Source: Streptomyces lateritius (GTDB lineage: Bacteria; Actinomycetota; Actinomycetes; Streptomycetales; Streptomycetaceae). Taken from it: a stretch of 64,000 nt of DNA. The translations under genes were made by a program, and so were the position numbers. The number at the start of each line of letters is the position of its first letter. Positions within the stretch are counted from its first letter, which is position 1. The notes under the pieces were generated by a model that made no database searches, was not told the origin of the DNA, and saw only the letters and a program-made list of their open reading frames with translations. The stretch lies in NCBI RefSeq assembly GCF_014649715.1, contig NZ_BMTO01000001.1:521047-585046 (forward strand). The letters run 5' to 3'. This document shows positions 6,817 through 15,691 of this stretch, in pieces.

Positions 6817-7998
6817 CTACCTTCTGCCACAGGCGGCCAGGCCCGGCAGCCGGTCGGCGTCGACCACCTGGATCACCGGCCGGGAGCCGGCCGTCTTGGG
6901 ATTGCCCACGCTGTACGCGACGGCCAGCGCACCACCCCTGGCCTGCGCGTATCCGTACGCCGGCGTGATCCGCGCGTACGACCCCGAGCCGAGGTCCAGG
7001 GCGTAGGAGGTCTCCGGGGTCCGCCAGGTGACGAGACGCCCGCTTATCCGGAGCTGGTCCATGCCGTCCACCGCCGGGGACGTGGCGACGGCGGCGACCG
7101 GCCGGGCGTCCCCCGCCCGCCACACCATCAACCGCGGCGCGGCCTCGCCCTCCACCCACGCCCAGGTCGTCCCGTCGGAGACCACGGACCGGAGGTCCCG
7201 CAGTGCGGCAAGGGGTCCGGGCAGTGCGGCGGGCGACGCCGCGCCGGTGAGGGAGACGGCGGCCAGCCGTGTCCCGGAGCCCCCCGACCCGCTGCCCGAC
7301 TCGCGCCACACCAGCAGGTCGCCCGCGACGAACGGCGCGTCCATCACGCCGGTGTGCAGGGCCCGCGCCGCGCCGCCCACGGCCGGGGCCGCGTACACCG
7401 TGGCCCTTCCACCGCCGACGCCCTGCGCCCAGTGGACGGTTCCGGCGCGGACGACGGGCTGGGGCAGCGGGCCGGGCCGGTCGGCGCGGGCCAGGCGTCT
7501 GGCCTTCCCCGTGGTGGCGTCCCAGACGTACAGGCTCCAGGGGCTGTCGAGGGTCCGCCCCTCCAGGACGGCGAACGCGGCCCACCGCCGGCCGTCGAAG
7601 TCGGCGGCGAGCAACTGGTGCTCGACGGGGTCCGCGAGGGTGAGCAGGGTGCGCGGGGCGCCGCGCCCGAGCATCAGGGCGGCGCGCCGGTGCTTCGCGC
7701 CGGTGAGCTGGACGGCGGTCCAGCCGGGGCCGGTGTCGGTGAGGACGGCCCGCTCACCGGCCGGTGTCCGCAATTCGCCCTTGTGGAGCGCGGACCGCCA
7801 GGCGTCGGGCAGCCCCACCTCGCAGGCGCCGGCGAGAAGGGACGCCGGGGCGGACGCGGGGTCGGTGACTCGGCCGGTGGGTGGACCGGTCGTCGGCTCC
7901 GGAACGGACTCCGCCGACGAGCACCCTGCCAGCAGGGCGCCCGTCAGCAGCAGGACCACGGTCGAGCCGGTCCGGCGAGCCCTACCAGACGTACCCAC
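6817..7998 (-). CDS. Secreted lipoprotein, propeller-like
   Basis: This is a 393-residue lipoprotein. The signal peptide (basic start, hydrophobic helix) ends in the lipobox LLAGC, with lipidated Cys26 followed by SS. The mature part has repeated W/V-rich beta strands such as WSLYVWDATTGK, VHWAQG, TTWAWVEG and VTWRTPETSY, suggesting a beta-propeller. Two Cys (in AGACEVG and the LAACGRR end) could form a disulfide joining the termini. The family is not one I can name and no catalytic motif is evident. The start overlaps the end of the upstream peptidase gene by 17 bases, so the two are probably co-translated and may work on the same cell-surface substrate. Confidence 0.8.
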   Translation of the reverse strand: MGTSGRARRTGSTVVLLLTGALLAGCSSAESVPEPTTGPPTGRVTDPASAPASLLAGACEVGLPDAWRSALHKGELRTPAGERAVLTDTGPGWTAVQLTGAKHRRAALMLGRGAPRTLLTLADPVEHQLLAADFDGRRWAAFAVLEGRTLDSPWSLYVWDATTGKARRLARADRPGPLPQPVVRAGTVHWAQGVGGGRATVYAAPAVGGAARALHTGVMDAPFVAGDLLVWRESGSGSGGSGTRLAAVSLTGAASPAALPGPLAALRDLRSVVSDGTTWAWVEGEAAPRLMVWRAGDARPVAAVATSPAVDGMDQLRISGRLVTWRTPETSYALDLGSGSYARITPAYGYAQARGGALAVAYSVGNPKTAGSRPVIQVVDADRLPGLAACGRR

Positions 7999-8821
7999 GG
8001 CCGCCCATGATGGTGGTGAGGGTGTCGGAGGAGATGTGCGCCGACTTCGGTACGGAGCCCGCCCACGAGATCACGCTCGTGCTCACCCCGCCCACCGGGT
8101 CGAGGTAGTTGACCTGCCCCGCCGCGGTGTCGGTGTTGTAGCCGTCGATCGAGACCCAGTGGAATATCTCGATGTTGGGGTGGCCGACGAGATGGGGACC
8201 GCCCGGCACCTCCCAGGCGTTGCCGGCGATGGCGTAGTCGTTGTCGGTGTTGTGGGTGATGTGCTTCTTGAAGTTCGCCTTGTCGGTGGCGGTCGGGGTG
8301 TAGGGCAGCGCCTTGGGGACGTAACCCGCGCCGGGCAGCCGGTGGTTGAGCGCGTCGGCCATCGGATAGCCGGTGGGGTTGGGCACGTTGATGTTGATGC
8401 CGTACCACGCGGTTCCGTTGGTGGTCGTCCTGAGGAGGGTCGCGGCGTCCTGCTGCGACCGGCCGCCGACCTCGTCGTGGGCGGACTGGGTGATCACGAG
8501 GGTGGCCGGGCCGCACCAGTAGGAGGTCTTCTGCGACTGGTGGAGTCCGCCGGAGACCTTGTAGCCGGCGAGCGCGCCCCGGGTGCGCAGCCCCTCGTAC
8601 CGTCTCGCCGCCTCGGCCTGTTTGGCGGCGGTCGTTCTCCGCTGGGCGGGGGTGAGGCGCTGGGGGCCGAGGGTGTCGTACGCGGCCTTGTGGGCGGCGC
8701 CCGGCGCGACCGGTTCGGCGGCGTGCGCGGTGGGGGCGACGACCGTCGTGGCGGCGGTGGTGGCGAGCAGGGTGGCGGCGGTCAGGGCGGCGGTGCGGGG
8801 GAAAAAGGCTGACGCTGGCAT
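7982..8821 (-). CDS. Secreted C39-like cysteine peptidase
   Basis: This is a 279-residue exported protein. A Sec signal peptide ends near AHA-AE (residue 35). The mature enzyme shows SYWCGPAT with putative nucleophile C103, a later FHWVSIDGYN with the catalytic His, and NYLDPVGG with a possible third residue, all typical of the C39/papain-like fold. No leader-peptide transporter is nearby, so it is more likely a degradative or maturation protease than a bacteriocin processor. ATG 8821 has an AGGAG ribosome site. It leads a two-gene unit with the lipoprotein that follows. The target is unknown. Confidence 0.83.
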   Translation of the reverse strand: MPASAFFPRTAALTAATLLATTAATTVVAPTAHAAEPVAPGAAHKAAYDTLGPQRLTPAQRRTTAAKQAEAARRYEGLRTRGALAGYKVSGGLHQSQKTSYWCGPATLVITQSAHDEVGGRSQQDAATLLRTTTNGTAWYGININVPNPTGYPMADALNHRLPGAGYVPKALPYTPTATDKANFKKHITHNTDNDYAIAGNAWEVPGGPHLVGHPNIEIFHWVSIDGYNTDTAAGQVNYLDPVGGVSTSVISWAGSVPKSAHISSDTLTTIMGGRGYVW

Positions 8822-9209
8822 GGCACTCTCCTGTCGGAGGTGGGGGAGGAGTTCACGGCGAGTTTGACGCGCGCACGCCATGCTCGACAGGGGGCTCGGC
8901 GTATTCCCCCGAACCAACATTGGGCGCACCAAAGGCGCCGCCCGCGACCAGCGGGGACATCTGCCGGCACCATGCGCCGGCGGCCCGGTTTCCGGCCGTG
9001 CGGCGCCCGATGGTCGACCTGGACGACGTGCGCGTATGAGCGATTCCGCCCCCGAAGGGGCCGAGGTGTCCATTCGTCACTTGTACGACGACCGCGGGGC
9101 GTCCGACGACCTGATGTAGGCCGACCGGGGTGCGGGCGCTTCGCGCGGGAGAGGTGCTTCCAGGTCCTGGCCGTGGGGCGCCGCCGGCGCCCCGCTACAG
9201 TCACCGCCC
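8822..9209. other. 388-base gap without a convincing gene
   Basis: This gap lies between the divergent peptidase and cupin genes and must hold both promoters. The minus-strand half includes the AGGAG ribosome site of the peptidase. A 27-codon reading frame from ATG 9036 to 9119 is present but has no ribosome site I can support. I saw no strong inverted repeat. Confidence 0.5.
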
Positions 9210-9566
9210 ATGACGACACATGATCGGCCCTCCTTCGCCGTCCGCATTCCCGACGCGGAGCTGGAGCCGGAGCCGCTCGCGCCCGACCAGATCGTCTCGG
9301 GCACTCCCGAGGTGACCGGCAAGGTCCTCTGGGAGTCCGCCGACGGCACGCAGGTGCGCGGGATCTGGCAGATCACCCCCGGAGTGGTGACCGACACCGA
9401 GGCGAACGAACTCTTCGTCGTCGTCAGCGGCCGTGCCACCGTCGCCGTCGAGGGCGGCGCCACGATGGAGATCGGGCCGGGCGACGCCTGTGTGCTGCGC
9501 GAGGGCGACCGGACCACCTGGACCGTCCACGAGACGCTGCGCAAGGCGTACCACATCAGCCTCTGA
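9210..9566 (+). CDS. Single-domain cupin protein
   Basis: This is a 118-residue small cupin of the ureidoglycine-aminohydrolase-like (DUF861) type. Two beta motifs are visible: GIWQITPGVVTDTEANELFVVVSG, where Glu and no classic HxH are seen, and GPGDACVLREGDRTTWTVHETLRKAYH. A metal could be held by Glu and His residues, but this is incomplete. Such proteins are often detoxification or sugar-binding enzymes, and the family name does not fix a substrate. It is a lone gene; the next gene has its own promoter region. Confidence 0.82.
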   Translation: MTTHDRPSFAVRIPDAELEPEPLAPDQIVSGTPEVTGKVLWESADGTQVRGIWQITPGVVTDTEANELFVVVSGRATVAVEGGATMEIGPGDACVLREGDRTTWTVHETLRKAYHISL

Positions 9567-9587
9567 ACGGCTGGCCGAAGGTCTGGT

Positions 9588-9612
9588 AGGAAGGTTTCCT
9601 GTCAGCTATTCT
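9588..9612 (+). promoter_or_regulatory. Promoter with operator-like palindrome for the phosphoesterase operon
   Basis: AGGAA-GGT-TTCCT (9588-9600) is a 13-base inverted repeat lying between a -35-like TGGTAG (9584-9589) and a -10 TATTCT (9607-9612), spacing 17. Palindromes of the GGAAA-TTTCC type precede many secreted-hydrolase genes in Streptomyces, as I recall. A repressor bound here would block the promoter. Confidence 0.5.
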
Positions 9613-9618
9613 CCCGGG

Positions 9619-9799
9619 CAGCGGCTCGGCGCGGCGCCCGATCAACGTGGGCGTGACGCGCTCAGCGAGAGCTCTGACCCGGCCGCCGAGTACCGCCCTC
9701 TGCCCCGATCCGTCCCCCGTGCGGATGTCCCAGGGCCAGGGGTGCGGTGCGCCGCACCGGTGTCCAGCTCTCGCCGCCCCCGTCGCAGGGAGCCCAGGT
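9619..9799 (+). promoter_or_regulatory. Long structured 5' leader of the phosphoesterase operon
   Basis: From the predicted start near 9619 to ATG 9800 the leader is about 180 nt. GCGAGAGCT (9665-9673) pairs perfectly with AGCTCTCGC (9766-9774), closing a 110-nt domain. Inside are GGTGCGG/CCGCACC (9741-9758, 7 bp, 4-nt loop) and ATCCG/CGGAT (9708-9726). The closing strand ends about 11 bases before the ribosome site (GCAGGGAG). It is arranged like a riboswitch, but I could not match it to a known class. Confidence 0.4.
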
Positions 9800-11143
9800 A
9801 TGCGCCTGTACGCCTCCGTCCCACCACGCCGCACCCTCCCGCTCACCCCCTCCCTTGTCCTCGCCGCCGTGCTCCTGCTCGTCGGCGGCCTCCTGCTCGC
9901 CTACCCGGGCCGTGCCGGAGCGGCCGCCGACCCGCTGATCTCCCACGGCAGGCCCGCCACCTCGTCGTCCGTCGAGGACTCCACCTTCGTTCCGGGCAAG
10001 GCCTTCGACGGCGACCCGGCCACCCGCTGGGCCAGTGCCGAGGGCTCCGACCCGCAGTGGATCCGGGTCGACCTCGGATCCACCGCAACCGTCTCGCGGG
10101 TACGCCTCTCCTGGGAGGCCGCCTACGCCAAGGCCTACCGCGTGGAGATCTCCGCCGACGGCGTCACCTGGAGCCGGCTCGCCACCGAGACGGCGGGCAA
10201 CGGAGGCACCGACGACTGGACCGGGCTCAGCGGCAAAGGCCGCCATCTCCGCGTCTACGGGACGGCGCGCGGCACGTCGTACGGCTATTCCCTCTACGAG
10301 GTAGAGGTCTACGGAACCCTGGACGGCGGCCCACCGCCCTCGGGCGCGTTCACCGTCGTCGCCGCCGGCGACATCGCCGACCGGTGCACCGCCTCCAGCA
10401 GCTCGTGCGCCCACCCCAAGACCGCCGCCCTGGCACAGCGGATCAACCCGAAGTTCTATCTGACGATGGGCGACAACCAGTACGACGACGCCCTGCTCTC
10501 CGACTTCCGCGCCTACTACGACAAGACCTGGGGCGTCTTCAAGGCCAAGACGCGTCCCGTCCCCGGCAACCACGAGACCTACGACCCGGCCGGCCCCCTC
10601 GCCGGCTACAAGTCCTACTTCGGTGCCCTCGCCTACCCGCAGGGCAAGCCGTACTACAGCTACGACGAGGGCAACTGGCACTTCCTCGCCCTCGACTCCA
10701 ACTCCTTCGACGACCCCGCGCAGATCCAGTGGCTCAAGGACGACCTGGCCCGGAACACCAAGGGCTGCGTCGCCGCCTACTTCCACCACCCCCTGTACTC
10801 CTCCGGCGGCCACGGCAACGACCCGGTCTCCAAACCCGTCTGGCAGATCCTGTACGGGGCCGGGACCGACCTCGTCCTCAACGGGCACGACCACCACTAC
10901 GAGCGGTTCGCACCGCAGGACCCGTCCGGGCGGGCCACTCCCGGCGGCATCGTCGAGATCGTCGGCGGCATGGGCGGGGCCGAGCCCTATCCCATCGAGA
11001 CGGTCCAGCCGAACAGCCAGAAGCGGATCAGCGGCACCTACGGCGTCCTGAAGCTCGACTTCACCGACACCACCTACACCTGGCAGTACGTCGGCACCGA
11101 CGGCCAGGTCAAGGACACCGGCCCGACCTACACCTGCCACTGA
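9800..11143 (+). CDS. Secreted metallophosphoesterase with F5/8 type C domain
   Basis: This is a 447-residue exported enzyme. The signal/anchor helix spans about residues 15-40. Residues about 46-152 form a discoidin (F5/8 type C, CBM32) domain with the usual FVPGKAFDGDPATRWAS opening. Residues about 160-447 are a calcineurin-type phosphoesterase with the full metal set: GDIAD, MGDNQYDD, PGNHETYD, FHHPLYSSGG and NGHDHHYERF. It probably releases phosphate from a surface-bound or polymeric substrate while the discoidin domain holds it on glycan. ATG 9800 follows a GGGAG site; longer starts run through the leader. The stop overlaps the next start by one base. Confidence 0.9.
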   Translation: MRLYASVPPRRTLPLTPSLVLAAVLLLVGGLLLAYPGRAGAAADPLISHGRPATSSSVEDSTFVPGKAFDGDPATRWASAEGSDPQWIRVDLGSTATVSRVRLSWEAAYAKAYRVEISADGVTWSRLATETAGNGGTDDWTGLSGKGRHLRVYGTARGTSYGYSLYEVEVYGTLDGGPPPSGAFTVVAAGDIADRCTASSSSCAHPKTAALAQRINPKFYLTMGDNQYDDALLSDFRAYYDKTWGVFKAKTRPVPGNHETYDPAGPLAGYKSYFGALAYPQGKPYYSYDEGNWHFLALDSNSFDDPAQIQWLKDDLARNTKGCVAAYFHHPLYSSGGHGNDPVSKPVWQILYGAGTDLVLNGHDHHYERFAPQDPSGRATPGGIVEIVGGMGGAEPYPIETVQPNSQKRISGTYGVLKLDFTDTTYTWQYVGTDGQVKDTGPTYTCH

Positions 11144-12432
11144 TGTACCTGGCGACCACCGGTCGCCCCGACGCGCCGCCGCCCCGCACCGGGGCCCGGC
11201 GGCGCGTCGGCGGCACCGTCCTCGCGCTCGGCACGGTCAGCCTCGTCACCGACATCTCCTCCGAGATGGTGACGGCCGTCCTGCCCCTCTACCTCGTCCT
11301 CGGACTCGGCCTCTCCCCGCTCCAGTTCGGCTTCCTGGACGGGCTCTTCAACGGCGCCACCGCGCTCGTACGGCTGCTCGGCGGCCACGCGGCGGACCGC
11401 GGCGGGCGGCACAAGCGCGTCGCCGGGATCGGCTACGCCCTGTCCGCGTGTTCGCGGCTCGGCCTGCTCCTCGCGGGCGGGGCGACGGGCTGGATAGCGG
11501 CGGCGCTGGCCGGGGACCGGCTCGGCAAGGGCATCCGCACCGCCCCGCGCGACGCGCTGATCACCCTCAGCAGCCCGCCCGAGGACCTGGGCCGCGCCTT
11601 CGGCGTCCACCGGGCGATGGACACCACCGGCGCCCTGCTCGGACCGCTGGCCGCGTTCGCCCTGCTGTGGGCGACGGCGGACGCGTACGACGCGGTGTTC
11701 GTCGTCAGCTTCTGCGTCGGAGTGCTCGGCGTGCTGCTCCTCGCGGTCCTGGTGCCGGGCGGGGCGGCGGGCGCGGCGACAGTCCGCGGTGCGGCCGGCC
11801 GTGAGCCGCGGCCGAGGACGGCCACGCTGCTCGCACCCCTGCGCTCCGCCCCCTACCGGCGGATCCTCGGCGCCACCGCGCTGCTCGGCGCCGTCACCGT
11901 CGGCGACGCCTTCGTCTACCTGCTGCTCCAGCGGCGTCTCGACCTGGCCGTCACCTGGTTCCCGTTCCTGCCGCTGGGCGCCGCGGCGGGCTATCTGCTG
12001 CTCGCCGTCCCGGCCGGCCGGCTCGCCGACCGGATCGGACGCCGCCGCCCCTTCCTGTACGGGCACGGGGCGATCCTCCTCGCGTACGCCCTGCTCCTCT
12101 CCCCCGGCCCCGACCTGCTCGTGCTCGGTGTCGTCCTCGGCCTGCTCGGGGTCTTCTACGCAGCCACGGACGGGGTCCTGATGGCGCTGACCGGCCCCCT
12201 GCTGCCGGCCGGGCGACGGGCGAGCGGGCTGGCCCTCGTCCAGACCGTCCAGGCGCTGGCCCGGCTGCTCGCGGCGACCGGGTTCGGGGCGGCCTGGACG
12301 GTGTGGGGGCCGTCGACGGCGCTCGTACTCGCCGCCGCCGGGCTGTCGGCCGCCCTCGGGGGAGCCCGGTTCCTGCTGCCCGAGGACCCACCCGTCGAAG
12401 GGCACCCGTCCACCGAAAGGCACTCCTCATGA
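11143..12432 (+). CDS. MFS permease coupled to the secreted phosphoesterase
   Basis: This is a 429-residue major facilitator protein with 12 predicted membrane segments. The A-motif region between helices 2 and 3 reads GGHAADRGGRHKR, and a second copy GRLADRIGRRRPF follows the central loop. Helix 1 contains SLVTDISSEMVTAVLP, a mark of the YfcJ/NepI-like export branch seen in Streptomyces. The start is in the TGATG junction with the phosphoesterase stop, and the end overlaps the next ATG by four bases. Import of the dephosphorylated product or export of a related compound are both possible; the substrate is unknown. Confidence 0.85.
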   Translation: MYLATTGRPDAPPPRTGARRRVGGTVLALGTVSLVTDISSEMVTAVLPLYLVLGLGLSPLQFGFLDGLFNGATALVRLLGGHAADRGGRHKRVAGIGYALSACSRLGLLLAGGATGWIAAALAGDRLGKGIRTAPRDALITLSSPPEDLGRAFGVHRAMDTTGALLGPLAAFALLWATADAYDAVFVVSFCVGVLGVLLLAVLVPGGAAGAATVRGAAGREPRPRTATLLAPLRSAPYRRILGATALLGAVTVGDAFVYLLLQRRLDLAVTWFPFLPLGAAAGYLLLAVPAGRLADRIGRRRPFLYGHGAILLAYALLLSPGPDLLVLGVVLGLLGVFYAATDGVLMALTGPLLPAGRRASGLALVQTVQALARLLAATGFGAAWTVWGPSTALVLAAAGLSAALGGARFLLPEDPPVEGHPSTERHSS

Positions 12433-13433
12433 CCGGCAACGGCCACGGCACCGTCACCGGCCGCCTCACCCGTGGGCGACTTTGGGCGCTGGTGCTCGCC
12501 GTCGTCCTGCTCTGTGGCGGGGCCACCGCCTACACGCTCCGGGCCGCCGACCGCACCGCCTTGCCCGTCGAGACGCCGGGCGGCCCGGCGCTCACCCTCG
12601 AAGGGCCCGCGGGAGGGTTCCTCTTCCGCGACACGGTGACCGGCCGCGTCGGCCGCCACGACCCGGGCGCGCCGGGACCGCGCGCCGTCGGCGGCCCCCG
12701 CTGCGACCGCTTCCACGCAGCCGGGCCCACCGCCCTCTGCCTGCAACGACGGCCGGGCGTGCCGACCCGCTCGTATGCGATCGTGCTCGACCGGCGGCTG
12801 CGCGAGCTGCGCCGGATCGCGCTGCCCGGGATCCCCAACCGGGCCCGGGTCTCCGCCTCCGGGCAGATGCTCTCCTGGACGATGTTCGCGACGGGCGACT
12901 CGTACGCGACCTCGGCGTTCTCGACCAGGACCTCGATCCTCGATCTGCGCACCGGTTATCTCGTCAAGAACATGGAGCAGATTCCGCTCACCCTCCACGG
13001 CCGCCGGTATCACGCCCCGGACGTCAACTACTGGGGCGTCACCTTCGCCCGCGACGACAACCGCTTCTACGCCACGGTCGCGACGAAGGGCCGTACCTAC
13101 CTGGTGGAGGGGGACATGCGGAGGTGGTCGGCACGGACGCTGAGGGGGAACGTCGAATGCCCCTCCCTGTCGCCGGACGACACCCGGATCGCGTTCAAGA
13201 AGAAGGTCTCCGACGACCCGAAGGCACCCTGGCGCCTGCACGTCCTCGACCTGCGCACCCTGCGGGAACACGCGGTCGCCGAGGAGCGGAGCATCGACGA
13301 CCAGGCGGCCTGGACGGACGACCGCACGCTGGCGTACGGGCACGAGGGATCCGTGTGGACCGTCCCCGCCGACGGCACGGGCACGCCACGACGCTCGGTG
13401 TCCGGTGCGACGTCCCCGGCGGTCCTGCGCTGA
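12429..13433 (+). CDS. Membrane-anchored TolB/propeller-like protein
   Basis: This is a 334-residue protein with one N-terminal membrane helix (residues about 17-37) and the rest outside. Beta-strand repeats such as SYAIVLDRRL, TSILDLRTGYL, SLSPDDTRIAFKKK, WRLHVLDLRTL and AAWTDDRTLAYGH resemble WD40-like/TolB propeller blades. The two Cys in the mature part (CDRFH, TALCL) are close enough for a disulfide. ATG 12429 overlaps the permease stop (ATGA), so it ends a three-gene coupled operon. A role as surface sensor or binding partner for the phosphoesterase is inference. Confidence 0.8.
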   Translation: MTGNGHGTVTGRLTRGRLWALVLAVVLLCGGATAYTLRAADRTALPVETPGGPALTLEGPAGGFLFRDTVTGRVGRHDPGAPGPRAVGGPRCDRFHAAGPTALCLQRRPGVPTRSYAIVLDRRLRELRRIALPGIPNRARVSASGQMLSWTMFATGDSYATSAFSTRTSILDLRTGYLVKNMEQIPLTLHGRRYHAPDVNYWGVTFARDDNRFYATVATKGRTYLVEGDMRRWSARTLRGNVECPSLSPDDTRIAFKKKVSDDPKAPWRLHVLDLRTLREHAVAEERSIDDQAAWTDDRTLAYGHEGSVWTVPADGTGTPRRSVSGATSPAVLR

Positions 13434-13476
13434 AGGGCCCGCCGAACCGTTCGTCGTGAGGCGGCCGGACGGGCTC

Positions 13477-14769
13477 TCAGGCGCGGCGCAGCGCGCCCCG
13501 TACCGCCAGCGCCGCCATCGGCAGCAGCAGGCACGCGCCCACGAAATTGAGCCAGCCGTAGCCTGCCCGGGCCACGATCAGTCCGGCGGCGAGCCCGCCG
13601 ACGCCCGCCGCGGTGTTCATGATGAAGTCCGAGAGACCCTGGACCGCCGCCCTCGCCGCCTGCGGGACGGAGTCCGTCAACAGGGCCGAGCCGGAGACCA
13701 GCCCGGCTGACCAGCCCAGGCCCAGCACGAAGAGGCCCGCGGCGGTTCGGGCGTGGCTCGGACCCGCGGTGCCGGCGAGGAGCGCCGCGACCGAGAGGAG
13801 CCCGGCGGCCAGACCGATCACCGACAGCCGCCCGAGCCGGTCCGAGAGCCATCCCATCACCGGCGAGAAGGCGTACATGCCCGCGATGTGGCCGCTGATC
13901 ACCAGGCCGATCAACTGGATGCCGGCCCCGTGATGGCTCAGCGCCACCGGGGTCATCGACATGATCGAGATTATGGCGGTGTGGGAGACGGCGACCGTGA
14001 CCAGGGCGAGGCGAGCCCGGGAGGACTCCCGTACGGCCTTCAGCCCGGCACGGAGCGAGCGGCCGGCCGCCTCCTCGGACCCGGCCGGGCCGGACAGGGC
14101 GCGGGCGGTCAAGAGCGGGTCGGGGCGCAGCAGCAACGCCACCACGCCCGCAGCGATCAGGAACACGCCCGCGGCCCACACGAACGGTCCGGCAGTCGCC
14201 GGTACGCCGAAGCCCGCCACGCTCTCCCCGGCCGGCGCGGCGACGTTCGGGCCGAGGACCGCGCCGATGGTCGTCGCCCACACCACGGTGGAGATGGCCC
14301 GGCCCCTGCGGTCCGGTGGGGCCAGGTCCGCCGCCGCGAACCGGGCCGCCAGGTTGGCCGAGGACCCCGCGCCGAAGCCGACCAGGCCCACGAGGAGCAG
14401 CGGGAAGTTGTCGACCACCGCGCCGAGCACGACCACCCCCGCGCCCAGCGCCCCGACCAGATAGGCAAGCACGAGCCCGGGCCGCCGCCCGCGAGATCCC
14501 ATGAGGGACGCCAGCGGCATGGCGAGCAGCGCGGGCCCGGCGACCGAGGCCGTCGAGGCCAGGCCCGACAGCGCTTCCGTGCCGCTCACGTCCTTGGCCA
14601 GCACGGCGGCCAGGGCGACGCCGATGGCGATGCCCAGGCCGCCGAGGATCTGGCTGGCGATCAGCACGGCCTGGATCCGCCGCCGGAGCGCCGGCAGTTC
14701 GGCGGCCGCGACGGGGGAGGGCGTCTCCGGCGGGGAGGTGGCGTCAGGGGCGCTGGAGGTGTTGGTCAC
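13477..14769 (-). CDS. MFS transporter
   Basis: This is a 430-residue major facilitator with 12 predicted helices and a Ser/Pro-rich N-terminal tail of about 25 residues. The A motif is weak (MGSRGRRPG between helices 2 and 3), and the second-half copy is MGWLSDRLGRLSV. Helix 7 contains SHTAIISIMSMTPVALSHHG, a sequence I associate with Streptomyces MFS proteins without known substrate. It converges on the propeller-like gene with a 43-base gap and is not part of a clear operon. Efflux of a small molecule is plausible but not shown. Confidence 0.82.
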   Translation of the reverse strand: MTNTSSAPDATSPPETPSPVAAAELPALRRRIQAVLIASQILGGLGIAIGVALAAVLAKDVSGTEALSGLASTASVAGPALLAMPLASLMGSRGRRPGLVLAYLVGALGAGVVVLGAVVDNFPLLLVGLVGFGAGSSANLAARFAAADLAPPDRRGRAISTVVWATTIGAVLGPNVAAPAGESVAGFGVPATAGPFVWAAGVFLIAAGVVALLLRPDPLLTARALSGPAGSEEAAGRSLRAGLKAVRESSRARLALVTVAVSHTAIISIMSMTPVALSHHGAGIQLIGLVISGHIAGMYAFSPVMGWLSDRLGRLSVIGLAAGLLSVAALLAGTAGPSHARTAAGLFVLGLGWSAGLVSGSALLTDSVPQAARAAVQGLSDFIMNTAAGVGGLAAGLIVARAGYGWLNFVGACLLLPMAALAVRGALRRA

Positions 14770-14903
14770 TTACGGGAGTGTGCCAGCAGTACGGCCGGAG
14801 GGGAACGCTCCGCGTACCTTCCAGGGGGTGCGCGAAGCCTGAGCGGGGGCGGAGCCGCGGTGGGAGCGACGGACCCCGGCCGTCGGAAGAGCCGGAGCGG
14901 TCT

Positions 14904-15446
14904 TCAGAAGAGCGGCTGGGGGAGCACGCCCTCCAGGGCCAGCAGGATCCGCTTGGTCTCCAGACCGCCCCCGAAGCCCCCCAGCCCGCCGTCGCTCTCC
15001 ACCACCCGATGGCACGGCACGACCACCGGCAGCGGGTTGGCGCCCATCGCCGCCCCGACCGCCTGCGCCGCCCCCGGCTGCCCGACCCGCTTCGCCAGGT
15101 CTCCGTACCCCACGACCGCTCCGTACGGCACGCCGTCCGCCAGCTCGCGCAGCACCTGGCGGTTGAAGCCGGCCGTCAGCCTCCAGTCGAGAGCGACGTC
15201 GAACTCCCGCAGGCCGCCCGAGAAGTACTCCGCGAGCTGCCGTATCGGCTCCGCGAGCCGCCCCGAGGCACTCTCCGTCAGCTCCGCCCGGTCCGCGCCG
15301 AGCTGCGCCGCCAGCCGGTCCAGCGCCCGGTCCCGCACCGCCTCGCGCGCGTGGAAGACCACGCTCACGAGGCCGCGGTCCGTCGCGGCCAGCAGCAGCG
15401 GGCCGATGTCGCTGTCCACGACCGCCCATTCCACCTTGGAGTCCAT
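14904..15446 (-). CDS. ogt: Methylated-DNA--protein-cysteine methyltransferase
   Basis: This is a 180-residue suicide DNA-repair protein that takes the methyl group from O6-methylguanine. The acceptor Cys is in VPCHRVV (near residue 146). The helix-turn-helix region RQVLRELADGVPYGAVVGYGDLA and the GAAMGANP loop with the Asn hinge are present. ATG 15446 gives the normal length; the longer frame adds 55 residues without similarity. It is divergent from the MHYT gene. No Ada-type regulatory domain is present, so it is the Ogt form. The C-terminus (PQPLF) continues slightly beyond the core, which is not unusual. Confidence 0.93.
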   Translation of the reverse strand: MDSKVEWAVVDSDIGPLLLAATDRGLVSVVFHAREAVRDRALDRLAAQLGADRAELTESASGRLAEPIRQLAEYFSGGLREFDVALDWRLTAGFNRQVLRELADGVPYGAVVGYGDLAKRVGQPGAAQAVGAAMGANPLPVVVPCHRVVESDGGLGGFGGGLETKRILLALEGVLPQPLF

Positions 15447-15691
15447 ACCGATCACGGTACGACCACCCACCGACAACGTGGTCCGCCCGGCCCTCGCCGC
15501 CCTGGGGTCATCGCCGCCCGCACCCCGGCCCGACATCACGAGGCGGTCTCGTATCGGTCTCACGGGTGCCAATTCCCGGACCACATGGTCGTGCGGCCCT
15601 CCGCGCGCCATAATCTCGGCCCGGTAGCACTTACTCAGCGGTACCGACTGTTTTCGGACGACGTTGCACCACGGGTGGAGGACACACGCTC

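Noticed and set aside
9036..9119. 27-residue open reading frame before the cupin gene
   Set aside because: There is no ribosome site, no motif and no neighbour that would give it a function; it could be chance in GC-rich DNA.
9433..12432. 999-codon frame running from the cupin gene through the phosphoesterase into the MFS gene
   Set aside because: The part before 11143 is an out-of-frame shadow rich in Arg and Pro; only the last 429 codons are the permease.
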